From Ianthella basta (Eukaryota; Porifera; Demospongiae; Verongiida; Ianthellidae): 64,000 nucleotides of DNA. A program made the position numbers and the translations under genes. Below are positions 31,470-42,495 of this stretch, in pieces (the stretch's first letter is position 1; the number at the start of each line of letters is the position of its first letter). Where the stretch lies: assembly GCA_964019415.1 (NCBI GenBank), contig OZ025869.1, positions 4,218,765-4,282,764 of the forward strand, in the 5' to 3' direction. The notes below the pieces were generated by a model. The model saw nothing but the letters and a program-made list of their open reading frames with translations, did no database searches and was not told the DNA's origin.

Positions 31470-34400
31470 GAGCACAAGAAGGGTCACAGAAACTTGGTTG
31501 TATGTACATGGAATGTACAAACTTTGGTGGAGAACTTGGGGGATGTACGGATTCGTAGAAAGAGGCAGGTAGCAACAGGAGGTGAGGGTAGTTCTGTCAG
31601 AGAAGTAGATAGGAGGCGTGATCTTTTGGTATAGGAGAGCTAGGTTAAACGCTATGGAATATCAGTAGCTGGGATTCAGGAGACGAAGTGGTTCGGGAAG
31701 GATGTTTGACCAGCAGCAGAAGGGTTCATGTTTCTACACTCAGGTAGGCCTCTCCCAGCTAATGGTGAAGATGCAGCATGTAATGAAGGCGTGGGGATTA
31801 GGTTAAATTCCAAAGCTACAGCGGCTTGGAGGGATGCCAGGGAGCTATGGAAAGCAGTCAGTTCCAGAACCGTTACAGCAAGGTTAAAATGGGTTGGCAA
31901 AGGACAACAGAGGTGTAGAGGTTCTAGGGAGACATCTAACATGTTTTTGTCAATAGTCTGTGCTTATGCCCCAACTGCTGGGGCTCCTCCAGGTGTGAAG
32001 GATCAGTTTTGTTCAGACCTACAAGAAACTTTGGACCAGATTCCACATAATGACATCCTTGTGGTTTTAGGTGACTTCAATGCTAGAGTGGGAGTATTGA
32101 AGCCAGGGGAGGACTCGTGGCATGGGGTGATAGGGAGACATGGGTTAGATGAGAGGAACCTGGCAGGGGAAGAGTTCTTACAGTTCTGTTCAGTCAACCA
32201 GTTAACGGTGATGTTTGAACGGTTTGAGAAGGAGATCTACTTTGGCACATGGATGCATCCAGCTACCAAGAAGCAGCACATGATTGACCTGATAGTGATG
32301 AGGGCAGCACAGAGAGTTGTTTGCAGGGATGTTTAGGTGATGAGGGGGGCTAATTGCTGGACAGATCACAAGATGGTCAGGGCCAAGCTCAGAGCACAAC
32401 TGCCACATACCAGTGGATCAAGGGGCAAGAAGTCTGTTCCTTTTGCTGTTCATGAGCTGTGTAGTAAGGCAAAGAGAGATGAGTATGCAGACTGCCTGGA
32501 AGGCAAACGTAAGACCAACGGCCACTGTTTGGAGAAATCTTTAGAGCACAACTGGACAACTGTAATCCTCCATCATGGCAGCAGCTGAGGAAACTGTGGG
32601 ACGAGGAAGAAGGAAACAGCCAGAGTGGTTTGAAGAGAATGCAGACATTTTGACATCATTGATTGCAGCTATATATGAAGCTCACTCTGCATACCTAAGA
32701 AGTAACACCCAGGCTAAGAAGAAAGAGTTCAGATGACATCAAAGAACTGTGAAGAAGGCAATAGACAAAGCCAAAGAGGAATGGGTATGCCAAGTAGCAA
32801 CGCAAGGGGAAGCAGCTGCAAAGGATGGCCGGACCAGATGGGTGTGTATCCGGAGGCTACAACAAGCACATGCAGGACGCAAGCCAACCGGGCCACAAGC
32901 AGTCATGAAGGACAATGAAGAGCTAACACAGGGCCCACCAGAAGTGTTAGCCAGAGTGTGTTCAATGAGGAAGTGTTGGAAAGTACTTCTGCTTTACCAC
33001 CATTCGTAGAACTGGACACAACCCCTAATGAAGAAGAGTTGGTGAGTGCACTGTCCAAACTGAAGAGTGGCAAAGCTGGAGGTAAAACTGGCATTCTACC
33101 TGAGCTGGTCAGCTGTGGTGGTGCATAACTCTTTGATAGACTATTAGTGCTGACGCAGGACATATGGAGAAAAGGCAAGTAGTGGACGACTGGAAGGATG
33201 CAGTGGTTGTCCCTATACCCAAAAAGGGAAACCTCCAACTTTGTGATAACTGGCGGGGTATTAGTCTACTAGACATCGTGGGGAAGATTTTGCCAGAATC
33301 ATTCAAGAACGTCTACAGGTCATTGCAGAACATACCTTGCCGGAATCTCAGTGTGGCTTCAGAAAAGGAAGAGGATGTGTGGATATGAGCCTTGTGGCTC
33401 GGCAATTGATGGAAAATGCTATTGAACATGGTGAAACACTCTTTGTCCTGTTTATAGACCTAAAGAAAGCCTACGACTTCATACGCCAGCAGGCCTTGTG
33501 GCGGGTGTTGAAGAAGTGTGGGGTACCCCCAACGATGCTGAGCATTATTCAGTCCTTCCACCAGGACATGAAGGCTGAGGTCAGGGTGAGAACAGAGTTG
33601 TCCGATCCTTTTGAGGTGAAGAATGGTCTTAGACAAGGGTGTACTATGGCTCCTACTCTATTCAACATCTACTTTAGTGCTATGGTTGCATGTTGGCGAA
33701 AGGTGTGTGCAGGGGCTGGAATTGACGTGTTGTTCAAACATGGAAGGAAGCTGGTGGGGGATAGAACTGCGAAGTCAAAACTGGAAGTGGTGAGGGCAAC
33801 TGAGACACAGTTTGCAGATGATGTGGCTCTGTAGTCCAGCTCCCGCAGTGACTTTGAAATGGTAGCCAGGACATTTGTTGACGTGGCAACAGTGGTGGCT
33901 GCAGGATTCTTCAACAACCCGGGCATGGCTATAGCTAGGCTAGTCCACCTTGTTAAGCATGCATGTGTACACCCCAATGCAGAAGATCATTTACACAGAT
34001 TTGTACTGGAAACAGTAGTAGTGGAGTGTAACCTGAACTTTGACCTTGATGTCATCTATGATGTCATAAGTCTAGATTGGAAAATGGCACCCTGTAGGAT
34101 CAAACATCTTTCTGGTTACAAACCCACAGGATGAAATAATGTAAGTGTAAGGTAGGTGGTCCATACTATTAATTAGTTACTGGGTACCTTGTAGCTAACT
34201 AGCCCAGGCAAAGGAGGTAACTGGATACATTGTAGCTAGCTAGTTATAAAGCTAAACATATTTACAAGGTCCTACAGGTATAACCCGGGCATTGCCTGGG
34301 CATGCCCGGGCCTGCAGCCGCCTCTGCGTGGCATAGCAATGGGGTTTGACTGTTAGCACTCAGAAGACCAAAGGAATAGTAGTGGGGGAAGCGGTTTGTG

Positions 34401-35225
34401 ACAGGGATATGGGTTCAGTACATGTTGATGGAGGGGAAATAGAGATGGTGGATTGCTTCACATACCTAGGATCTAGTTTATAGAGGGATGGAGATGTCCT
34501 GTCTGATGTCAACAGCAGGATCGAGAAGGCTTCCAGAGCTTTTGGGTCTCTAAGGGGACCCATTTTCAACAACTCCAACTTGTCAGTGGCTACCAAGAGA
34601 GCAGTCTACAAGGCAGTGGTTTTGGCAGTCCTACTGTATGGATCTGAAACTTGGGTGTCAAAAGCCCAACACACAAGAAGGTTAAATGTGTTTCACAATC
34701 GCTGTGTGAGGGCTATACTTGGAGTCACCAGATACGAGCAATGGCAGGAAAGACTGACAACCCAGGCTCTGGCTGAAAGGTTTGGCATGACTTGGACCAT
34801 CCCTGATGTTGTAATGGAGCACTGGTTAAAGTGGCTAGGTCATGTGGGTAGAATGGATGAGGGACGGCTGCCAAAGAAGCTGTTATTTGGGGAATTGAGG
34901 AAGACAAGACCAAACCATGGAACAAAGAGGAGGTGGAGAGATCTAGTCAGTCAAGACCTGAAGTCAATTGGTGCCAAGGACACCTGGTACAAGACATGCC
35001 AAGACAGGAAGGGGTGGTTAGATGTTTGTCAAGAGGTAGTTGATAAGGCAGCAGAAAATCGTAGAGATAACAGATGTGCAGCCAGCATACCATCTCAGGG
35101 GGGAAGTTACACGTGTGATTGTGGGAGAATGTTTCGACGACCAGGTGACCTTAAGAGGCATCAAAGATTTTGCCAGAAACCACCAGCCAGTGAATTGCCG
35201 ACTGCCCAGGATGATAATCCAAGGG
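31470..35225 (+). pseudogene. RTE/BovB-like LINE (decayed, interrupted)
   Basis: Non-LTR retrotransposon. The apurinic endonuclease starts near 31490 (LVVCTWNVQTL), with IVCAYAPT (31960), VVLGDFNARVG (about 32060-32092) and HMIDLIVMR (about 32278-32305). The RT has WKDAVVVPIPKKG (33190), NWRGISLL (33250), SQCGFRKGRGCVD (33344-33381), FVLFIDLKKAYD (about 33440) and FADD (33811-33822). After an inserted SINE-like segment it resumes with the C-terminal region (VLLYGSETW, LKWLGHVGRMDEGRLPKKLL, KRRWRDLVSQDLK) and a terminal C2H2-type finger (CDCGRMFRRPGDLKRHQRFC, about 35113-35175). Stops and frameshifts occur at about 31635, 32336, 32588, 33127 and 33831. The 3' end passes straight into a TG microsatellite, as is usual for RTE elements. 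Similar proteins are often labelled craniofacial development protein 2-like. Confidence 0.9.
33900..34330. mobile_element. SINE-like insertion within the LINE
   Basis: The LINE coding sequence stops matching after about 33905 and resumes near 34335. The intervening 430 bases share a block (CATCTTTCTGGTT, then TTAGTTACTGGGTACC and GCCCAGGCAAAGGAGGTAAC) with 45190-45335, and its tail (GGGCATGCCCGGGCCTGCAG, about 34296-34315) resembles 53910-53960. This identifies a dispersed non-coding repeat family. Confidence 0.6.
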
Positions 35226-35235
35226 CTCCACTATC

Positions 35236-35545
35236 ATGTGTGTGTGTGTGTGTGTGTGTGCGTGCGTGCATGCGTGCATGTGGTGTGTGTGTGTGTGTGT
35301 GCGCGCACGCGTGCGTGCGTGTGTGTGTGTGTGTGTGTGCACGCGCGCGCACATGTGTACATGTGTTTATATTTTGTATTCTGGGGCAAGTGTGAGAGGG
35401 TGTGTGTGTGTGTGTTTGTGTTATGCTTTCATTCTAGTTCCTGCCCGAGTTGTAGAGAGAAAGGTGTGTGTGTGTGTGTGTGTGTGTGAAGTGTGTGTGG
35501 AGTGTGTGTGGACGTGTGTGGCATATGTGTGTGTGTTCACTGTCA
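35236..35545. repeat. (TG)n microsatellite cluster
   Basis: Three TG-rich tracts with GTGCGTGC and GCGCGC interruptions immediately follow the LINE 3' end. Confidence 0.95.
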
Positions 35546-35668
35546 GGGACAAGCCATAAATGTTAACAGGTTGACTACACAAGTGGTGGATTGCAGCGCA
35601 TGCATTGAAATCTATCACACATCGTTTGTGTCTTCATGCTTGTTCAGTTGGCGTGGTGTATATGCATA

Positions 35669-35890
35669 TGTAACTGGTGCGCTGCGTTTCGCAAGGCGGA
35701 CACGGGTCGAACAGTAACACGGAACACAATTATTGACTCCCTCCAAAATCTGAGGTCAAAAGCACTCCACATGCGCATACAAAACCAATTATGACTTCAC
35801 AACACTAATATGTACAGCAACACAAGGTAAGCACAAGATAAGGGTACAAGAGCATGCACACACTGTTCATACACATGTAACAGTTCTACA
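35669..35890. repeat. LTR (left)
   Basis: Direct repeat of 36716-36936; the two differ by a few substitutions and one single-base indel (CCAAAATC versus CCAAATC). Confidence 0.92.
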
Positions 35891-35984
35891 CACGTTACCC
35901 CTTAGTTCAAGCTCGACCCCGAGCTTACAAAGCGGTTTGTGGGTCGTCTATCTCTCTGAGGATAACGCTGGACCGACTGTTCAG

Positions 35985-36702
35985 ACTGAGCCTTGGTGGC
36001 AAAAAGGGCAGTCACGCTGCATGTGACCCATGCGGTTGCAGGCAAAACAGTGCCTCTGCTCCCGGTTGGTAGTGCGAAGTGACGCTGTTGTCAGAGCCGC
36101 AACTTGTTCAGTTAGCTTCCCAATCTGCTCTTTAAGCTGTTCCACATCACCTGCTCCTTCCCTGACAACTGCTGCGTGGCCTGGTTGTCCAAGGTCATCA
36201 GGAGTCAGTCCCGCTCCACCGCTGCTTCCAATGTCTTAGCCTCTCCCGTTGCTCTAAGTTGGCGCCCTATGACTGGGGGTATGCCTGCTAGGAACTGGTG
36301 CAGGAGTAGTTGGTCCCGAGTCTCTGCATCTAGATTTGACATTGCCTGCCCCAGCAACTTCTTCAAATCATGCACAAATACAGACAGGGCCTCACCTGGA
36401 AGTAACTTCCATTGGTGGAACTTGTCTAGCGTTACGAACGGGGCGGGCATTAACTTGCCCGTGATCGTCTTCTTGGCGGTCTCAAAGTTTCCCCGCTCCT
36501 CCTCGCTCAGATCCAGCCATGTCGCGAGGGCCTCTCCCTCCAACAGTGTTGGCAGCTTCAAGGCCATGGTGGCTGCGTCCCAACCGTTTGCCCTGCTGCA
36601 TATCTCGAACTGCTGGAACCACTCCAGTGCGTCACCGCTGGCGAAGGACTTGGGTACGCTGATATGACGCTCTGCCATCGCGCTCTCCTGCTTACCGACC
36701 AC
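35985..36702 (-). pseudogene. Retrotransposon gag with CCHC zinc knuckle (frameshifted)
   Basis: The frame at 36702-36205 matches the Ty3/gypsy gag (retrotrans_gag) fold: ALEWFQQFEICSRANGWD, EGEALATWLDL, FHQWKLLPGEALSVFVHDLKKLL and LLLHQFLAGIP. A frameshift near 36205 moves to a second frame with a coiled-coil-like stretch (EQLKEQIGKLTEQVAAL) and one zinc knuckle, CFACNRMGHMQRDC (about 36020-36065). It packages the element RNA when intact; this copy needs one frame correction or is dead. Confidence 0.82.
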
Positions 36703-36715
36703 CCTCTGCTACCAG

Positions 36716-36936
36716 TGTAACTGGTGCGCTGCGTTTCGCAAGGCGGACACGGGTCGAACAGTAACACGGAACACAATTATTGACTCCCTCCAAATCTGAG
36801 GTCAAAAGCACTGCGCATGCGCATACAAAACCAATTATGACATCACAACACTAATATGTACAGCAACACAAGGTAAGCACAAGATAAGGGTACAAGAGCA
36901 TGCACACACTGTTCATACACATGTAACAGTTCTACA
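36716..36936. repeat. LTR (right; the 5' LTR relative to gag)
   Basis: Partner of 35669-35890. The primer-site candidate and gag start lie immediately to its left. Confidence 0.92.
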
Positions 36937-36939
36937 CAT

Positions 36940-37680
36940 ACACATTGTACAAATATATGAGTTTGTACTTGGGGCATGTTGCATTGATGTGGGCTAGTGA
37001 GCCTGAAGCAGTTCATGCATATATCTTCTGATTGTTCTTGATTTAGCTCTTCAGAGGTATGCATGTGCAAGAACAGTATGTACAGTCTATCTCCCTTGTG
37101 TATCCCTTTGTATGTGAATGTAGAGCCAGATGATTAACTGGGCTAAGACATAAGGGCTACTTTCATTGCTTGATGCTCTCACTTCCAGCTTTCCCTGCTA
37201 ACTCTGCTAAAACTGACTTATGTATACAGTGCAAGTAACAATATACACCACTAGTCTATGCAGTGCAAGTAACAATATATTGCAGTAATCATAATATTAT
37301 TCACAGTGTTTGCGCTAGTTGATGGAAGGAAGAACACCACCAGTGCAAGTTGCTGAAGGTCAAGGGGACCGGGCACCAGCATCGATTGGCATGCAGTGGG
37401 GGACCACTATGGATGCAAGTACAGTGTTGGTGCTAGTAAAGGCACCCAGCAAGACAAACATATATACAAAAAGGAAAATGTGTTTATATGCAAAAATAGA
37501 ATAATGAATAAATAAATTAATAGAATATTGTATTTAGAAAAATAGTTCAGAGTACGTTTCATGCTCACATTGCCATGCATAATTAGGTGTGTTTTCATTC
37601 ATGTATTGGAAAACAGAGCAAAGCATGCTTTACAAAACCGACTGTAGTCACTGGAGCAACGTACACTTGGGGGCAAACTA
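36940..37680. other. Intergenic DNA with CAGTGCAAGT motifs
   Basis: CAGTGCAAGTAACAATATA occurs at about 37229 and 37259, and a unit GCGCTAGTTGATGG..CACCACCAGTGCAAGTTGC at 37312-37352 is shared with 60612-60664. No gene was seen. Confidence 0.5.
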
Positions 37681-37682
37681 CA

Positions 37683-39260
37683 CTACAGTGAGGCACCAGC
37701 AAAACTGAATGCCCTCTGTCCTAATGAAGTCTTTAGTGCTGGAAGATTGAGTTGGTGGGTAGTAGTTGAGCGAGTGTTGCGGTAGGTAGAAGGTGAGGAG
37801 AAGAGACGTGATAAGTAGGATGGAACCTCGGAAGATAAGCATCTAAACACAAGTTGAGCAGTGTGGAGTTTTCTTCTTAAAGTGAGAGTCATCAGTCCAA
37901 GTGGAGGAAGAGTCACGTTTCCTACGAAGAACAGTCTTACACCCAAAGTTGAGAAGAGATTCCAGCTGACGCGATTCTTCTTGAGTGCAGCTTGACCATA
38001 CAACATCACAGTAATTGAAGTGGGGAAGGACATAAGATTTGAGATAGACGAGGAGGAGAGAGGGAGGGAGAAACCAAGAGAGTCTACGAAGAAGATTAAG
38101 GCTTCAATTCGCCTTTCCACAGACCATGTCTACATGATCACTCCAAGTTAGAGAATAGTTGAGGACAACACCAAGGTACTTGTGCACCTGCACCTGCTCA
38201 ACAGCCACACCATCTACATGAATATTCAGACCAGTCTCCAGCTTTCGTCTCCTGGAGTGAATCAGCATTGATTTCGTTTTGCTAGCATTCAGACAGAACC
38301 CTTTGCTGGATATCCACAAGTTGGCTGCATCCACACATTGTTGGAGAGAAGTGTTCAGGGAAGCAAGATTGCTACCAATGATATAGATAGCAGTGTCATC
38401 AGCAAAGAGGACAACAGAATCAGCTGGTAAGACCAAAGGAAGATCATTAATGAAAGCAGAGAAAAGAGATGCACCAAGCACAGAGCCTTGCGAAACACCA
38501 GACAAAGGAAAACTGGGAGGTGAGAATGAGTCACTAACATGGGTGACCTGACAACGATCAGAAAGGTAGGACTTGAACCAAGAGATGGCAGATGAAGAGA
38601 GACCAAGTTTGGAGAGCTTGTCCAAGAGAATATTGTGACTAACTGTATCAAAAGCTTTGGATACATCCAGAACAACTATGCCAACAAACTGTCTCCTATC
38701 TAGGGCCTTGTACCAAGTGTCCAAGCAGTTAAGCAGAAGTGTCTGTGTTGAGTGACAAGGTCGGAAGCCAGATTGAAAAGGAAAAAGAAGATCGTTCTGG
38801 ACAAGATGGGAAGATAGCTGTTGCTGAATACACTTCTCAAGGAGTTTACTGGAGAATGGAAGCAACGAGATAGGCCAGTAGTTGGAGGGTGATCCACGGT
38901 CACCACCTTTGTGTAGGGGTTTTACCCAAGCACATTTCCAAGATTCCGGGAAGACAGAAGAAGAGATTGAAGAGTTGAGGATGGAAGAGAGGGAATAACA
39001 AATGACAGACCATCCAGCTATTAGGGCAATAGAAGGAATGCCGTCAAGACCTGAAGAACATCTAACTTTAAGGGAACCAATAGCTTCTTCACACCAAGCA
39101 GGAGTAGTGGAGGTGAGGGAGAGAGATTAAGGTGCCAGAGGAAGTAGCTACTGGCCTGGATGATCGAGTCAGTGCGTGGACCAATCCTTTTTGAAATGTT
39201 CCTATCTGTATCATGATCAAACCTTTTGCTGGCTGTACTTTCTCCCCTCATTTTGTAAGA
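37683..39260 (-). pseudogene. CR1/jockey-like LINE, 5'-truncated RT
   Basis: Reading right to left: degenerate upstream RT sequence (about 39100-38900, with CAWVKPLHKGGD in one frame), then a clean 253-codon RT frame 38865-38104 with SGFRPCHSTQT, VVLDVSKAFDTVSH, SGVSQGSVLG, VVLFADDTAIY and HKYLGVVL. A frameshift leads to the C-terminal part (38120-37683) ending in TSLGQRAFSFAGASL, the usual tail of CR1/jockey-like elements. No endonuclease is present. The long clean RT frame suggests modest age. Confidence 0.88.
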
Positions 39261-39264
39261 CTTA

Positions 39265-40070
39265 TTACTGATTCAATTTGATATACAGTGATTGGGCAGT
39301 CAGGCGTTTGACTGGCCAAGACTGAAGTCACGGCAATACTACTATATTAGTCTAGTGCACTACCATAGGTAGTTGTACAATTCAATTAAATTCAATGATT
39401 AAGGTGTACATTCTGTGCAGCTTCTGCAGAGCCCCCCGGGCGGCGGTTATGATTGCATTCCACTCCTACGCATTACCAGCCATAGATAACCACTGGCCCA
39501 CAACTACCGGTGTAGGGCACAGGCATGGGCAACAACGTGCTATAATGCGTGGGTGACCCTTGTTGACACCTTCTGAACATCAACCTTGCTGCTGTTCAGA
39601 CCTAGCAACATCAAAGACTGGTCAATTGACACCTTTGGCAGCTATATGTATAGTGTGATGTGGATAGTAGAGCCACCAGTTCAGACTCTGAGAATAGCTT
39701 CTGAAGAGTTAGATAAGGGAATGCTGGTCATTAGCGAGTACAGCGGTGGAGGCTGGCGTCGGGAAAGAGGAAGAGGACCATCCCCAGTGACAATGGGAGA
39801 AGCATGCACTGCTGTTCATGCTGATGACAGGGCAGGTGCTGATCGTGGCGGCACGTGCAGAAGCCACTGGCCAGGATGATGTAGATGATGGAGGAGCAGG
39901 CGTAGGGCCACAGGGAGTAGGTTCTTCTGTGTTCATGATTACCTAGCTAATGGTAAAGGCCTTAGCTAAACTGTTTTGTGTTTTTAGGGGATGTAACAGA
40001 CTATAATTTTAGAATTAGATGAACAAGTGAGTCTCTCCAACTCAACTGCGTGTATCTTGTGTGTGTGCCT
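39265..40070. other. Intergenic DNA, no gene assigned
   Basis: Overlapping frames at 39586-39879 (+) and 39709-39936 (-) have no recognised domain. Confidence 0.3.
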
Positions 40071-40076
40071 GTGCAC

Positions 40077-40078
<2 letters not shown>

Positions 40079-40171
<93 letters not shown>
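40079..40171. repeat. (TG)n microsatellite
   Basis: Almost uninterrupted TG tract of about 90 bases, ending 26 bases before a complete hammerhead ribozyme. Confidence 0.95.
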
Positions 40172-40172
<1 letters not shown>

Positions 40173-40197
40173 TGAGTCATTTGCATATTCAGGTGCA

Positions 40198-40260
40198 CTG
40201 CACTGAAGAGGCCCAATCAGGCCGAAACAGTTCCCTGGATTACCAGGGAACTGTCTGCAG
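40198..40260 (+). ncRNA. Hammerhead ribozyme, complete with long stem III
   Basis: Stem I CTGCA (40198-40202) pairs TGCAG (40256-40260). Core CUGAAGA is at 40203-40209. Stem II GGCC (40210-40213) pairs GGCC (40220-40223) across CAATCA. Core GAAA is at 40224-40227. Stem III is a perfect 12-pair helix (40227-40238 with 40243-40254) closed by ATTA. Cleavage is predicted after C40255 of the GUC triplet. All catalytic bases are present and every stem is perfect, so this is the strongest ribozyme in the window and should cleave as a monomer. Confidence 0.9.
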
Positions 40261-40439
40261 CTCCTTGCTTTATCCATTCAATGAGTACATACACATTGAC
40301 CTAAATTCAACTATCCATTCTCTTCCTCCACTGCAGCCATCACCCAAGTTCAAAGACTAGTGTGTGTGCACACCTTTAACCCCATGACCTTGACAGTGAC
40401 AAACATTGTGTGTGTATGTGAGTGTATGATAATTTGTGT

Positions 40440-40472
40440 GTGTGTGCGTGCGTGCGTGCGTGCATGTGTGTA
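40440..40472. repeat. (TGCG)n simple repeat
   Basis: Short tract of GTGCGTGCG units within TG-rich DNA. Confidence 0.85.
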
Positions 40473-40679
40473 ACATACATGCATACATTCTCATCAAGCC
40501 CTAGCTGTTAATTAAGGAGCTAGTGTAGCCAGGAAGGGTTGGAGGAATGTACACCTCCCCCATCCCCTCCTGACTCTGGCCATGGATAATGTACATTTTT
40601 TAATCCTTATGTAGCTATAGGTGGAGTGCACCCTATAAGCCCCACCCCCCCCCCCCCCCCCACCCCACACATTCCTGGC

Positions 40680-40894
40680 TATGCCCATGTATCAGAAAGG
40701 GTTGGTTCTCTAATACCAGCTTCACAACAGGGTTGAAAACCTTGCCGACGTTTCGACCAGATGCTCTGGTCTTCTTCAGGGCGAAGAAACGTCGGCAAGG
40801 TTTTCAACCCTGTTGTGAAGCTGGTATTAGAGAACCAACCCTTTCTGATGCCTGAGCCAGCTGAGAAGCCCTCACTTCATTTATGCCCATGTAT
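40680..40894. mobile_element. Palindromic hammerhead-bearing element, copy 2
   Basis: The 189-base element (40693-40881) is flanked by a perfect 13-base duplication, TATGCCCATGTAT (40680-40692 and 40882-40894). Its sequence matches the element at 3057-3260: the same inverted arms (AACAGGGTTGAAAACCTTGC and complement) and the same 3' extension (GATGCCTGAGCCAGCTGAG). Fewer mutations are present in the ribozyme core than in copy 1. Confidence 0.92.
40740..40786 (-). ncRNA. Hammerhead ribozyme motif with ACGU stem III
   Basis: Minus strand: CTTCGCC, CUGAAGA, stem II GACCAG/CTGGTC, GAAA, CGUC, then GGCAAGG pairing with the 5' arm (GCC/GGC plus outer pairs, one mismatch). GAAACGUC gives the palindromic two-pair stem III known from dimer-acting hammerheads of Penelope-like elements and retrozymes. 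Confidence 0.75.
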
Positions 40895-41149
40895 AATACA
40901 CACTGAATTCAGCAATAATTAAAATCAAATTTTCTCATACATTAAGATCAAAGTGATAAAGCAAAAAGCTATAATGTAGTTGAGATGTAGTCAATAAAAT
41001 AAATGATGAAATATATTTCTTTATATTGCACAAGTAACAATATAGTATACAATAAACACGGCATGCAGCAGAAAAAGAATAAAGTCAGTAATAAGGCAAA
41101 AAGGGAGAATACCATCTACGGTAACGGCGAAAACGCCTTACAGGTAGGT

Positions 41150-41640
41150 GGTGGGATGGTGCATAAGGTAAGGGTGTGGAGACATGAATTGCTGTAGGGT
41201 AGGGTGAGAATGTGGGGTGAGTTGGTGTGAAGTACAATGAGGGTGTGGGATGAGATGAGTGTGTGGGATACGGAGAGGGTGTGGGATGAGGGGAGGGTGT
41301 GGGATAAGGTGAGGGTGTGGGATGTGTGGAAGGTGTGGGATGTGTGGAGGGTGTGACTGGGGAGGGTGTGGGGTAAGGCAAGGGATTGCTGTAAGGTGAG
41401 GGCATGGTTTGAGGTGAGGGTGTAGTGTGACTTGAAGATGTAGGTTGAGATGGAAGTGAGAAGTAAGGTGATGGTGTAGGGGAGGGTGTGGGGTAAGGCG
41501 AGGGTGTGTAACAAGGGGATTGTGTGGAGTACGACAAGGGTATGATGTAAGAGGTGCAAGGTGAAGGAGTGGTGCAATGTGAGGGTGTGGTGTGAGGTGA
41601 CAATGTGGTGTGAGGTGAGGGTGTGCCATTAGACGACTGC
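41150..41640 (-). repeat. Minisatellite (GTGTGGGATRAGGTGAGG units)
   Basis: Degenerate tandem array with 6-18-base units such as GGGTGTGGGATAAGGTGAG. Three minus-strand frames stay open across it because the unit lacks stops, giving PTPSPHPTPSPY-type strings. These are unlikely to be real mucin-like proteins. Confidence 0.75.
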
Positions 41641-41932
41641 GGCACAGCATCTTTTGCACAGTTGCAGGTGGACTGCTTTTGCTAGCTACCATGGCTAGGG
41701 CCACCTTTCTCAACCTTTGCAATAGGCTGGTTAATACAACCCTGTAAGTTGGAAACAAGAACATGTGTTAGCAACAAGTCATGTGACAATGTTTGGAACA
41801 AGAAATATGGGGTCATTTTATCATTATAGGATATAAAGTTAGGGCCTCTTTTCACTCACTTTAAAGACATGGAGATATGTAACTTATAAGAAGCAGGTTC
41901 AGTGCCATCTGCTTGTCAATAACACGACGTAC

Positions 41933-42010
41933 CTTGTATTGTTTCTCAGTTTCTTCTTCATACTCTGACTCGCTTTGGTTTCTGTGCAGGTCTGCTGCGC
42001 TATTTCCCAT
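41933..42010 (-). CDS. Possible first exon with N-myristoylation signal
   Basis: ATG at 42010 opens 26 codons (MGNSAADLHRNQSESEYEEE then TEKQYK) ending in phase 0 at a strong donor, ACAAG|GTACGTC. MGNSA fits an N-myristoylation site, and the acidic stretch suggests a cytoplasmic tail. An acceptor-like TTCCAACTTACAG lies at about 41745, but no downstream frame is convincing. Confidence 0.35.
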
Positions 42011-42339
42011 CTTGCTGTATACAGGGAATATATCACCACACAACAAAACACATCAACTGGCTGTCTAGCATCATTTTTACTTATACATACCCAAGGACTG
42101 AACCCTGAGGGAGAGGGCAATTGAATTGCAGACTAGCCACTTCGGTGTGTTGATAATTGAAATCAAGTGTGTACAGGGCAGGTAAACAGCAAAGACTGTT
42201 GCATGGGATTGCATGAATACACTGTATACATTGTGCTATCCTATAAGAATTTACAGTACATTTGCCATTTTACTGGGTGAATGTCTAATCACTAAAACTG
42301 ACTGGTGGATAGCCCATTAACTTCTTCATAGTTTGTACA

Positions 42340-42414
42340 CACACATACACGCACACACGCTCTCACACACACACACACACTATGAATGCACCTACACATA
42401 CACACACACAACTA

Positions 42415-42468
<54 letters not shown>

Positions 42469-42495
42469 AGACACACACACATACACACACCATCC
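42340..42495. repeat. (CA)n microsatellite cluster 1
   Basis: CA tracts interrupted by ACTATGAATGCACC and CTAACATACAC. Confidence 0.95.

Larger units (their letters stand above)
35669..36936 (-). mobile_element. Compact gag-only LTR retrotransposon
   Basis: Two near-identical direct repeats of about 222 bases (35669-35890 and 36716-36936) flank 825 bases. Each starts TGTAACTGGTGCGCTGCG on the plus strand and ends AACAGTTCTACA. Flanking CATA on both sides (35665-35668, 36937-36940) fits a 4-base target duplication. Coding is on the minus strand: just inside the right-hand LTR is TGGTAGCAGAGGG, a plausible tRNA primer site. The interior holds gag but no protease, RT or integrase, so the element depends on helper proteins. 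The LTRs differ at only a handful of positions, implying fairly recent insertion. Confidence 0.9.

Noticed and set aside
41085..41764. Proline/serine/threonine-rich mucin-like protein
   Set aside because: Three overlapping minus-strand frames are all open because the minisatellite unit lacks stop codons; no signal peptide, start or splice context supports one over the others.
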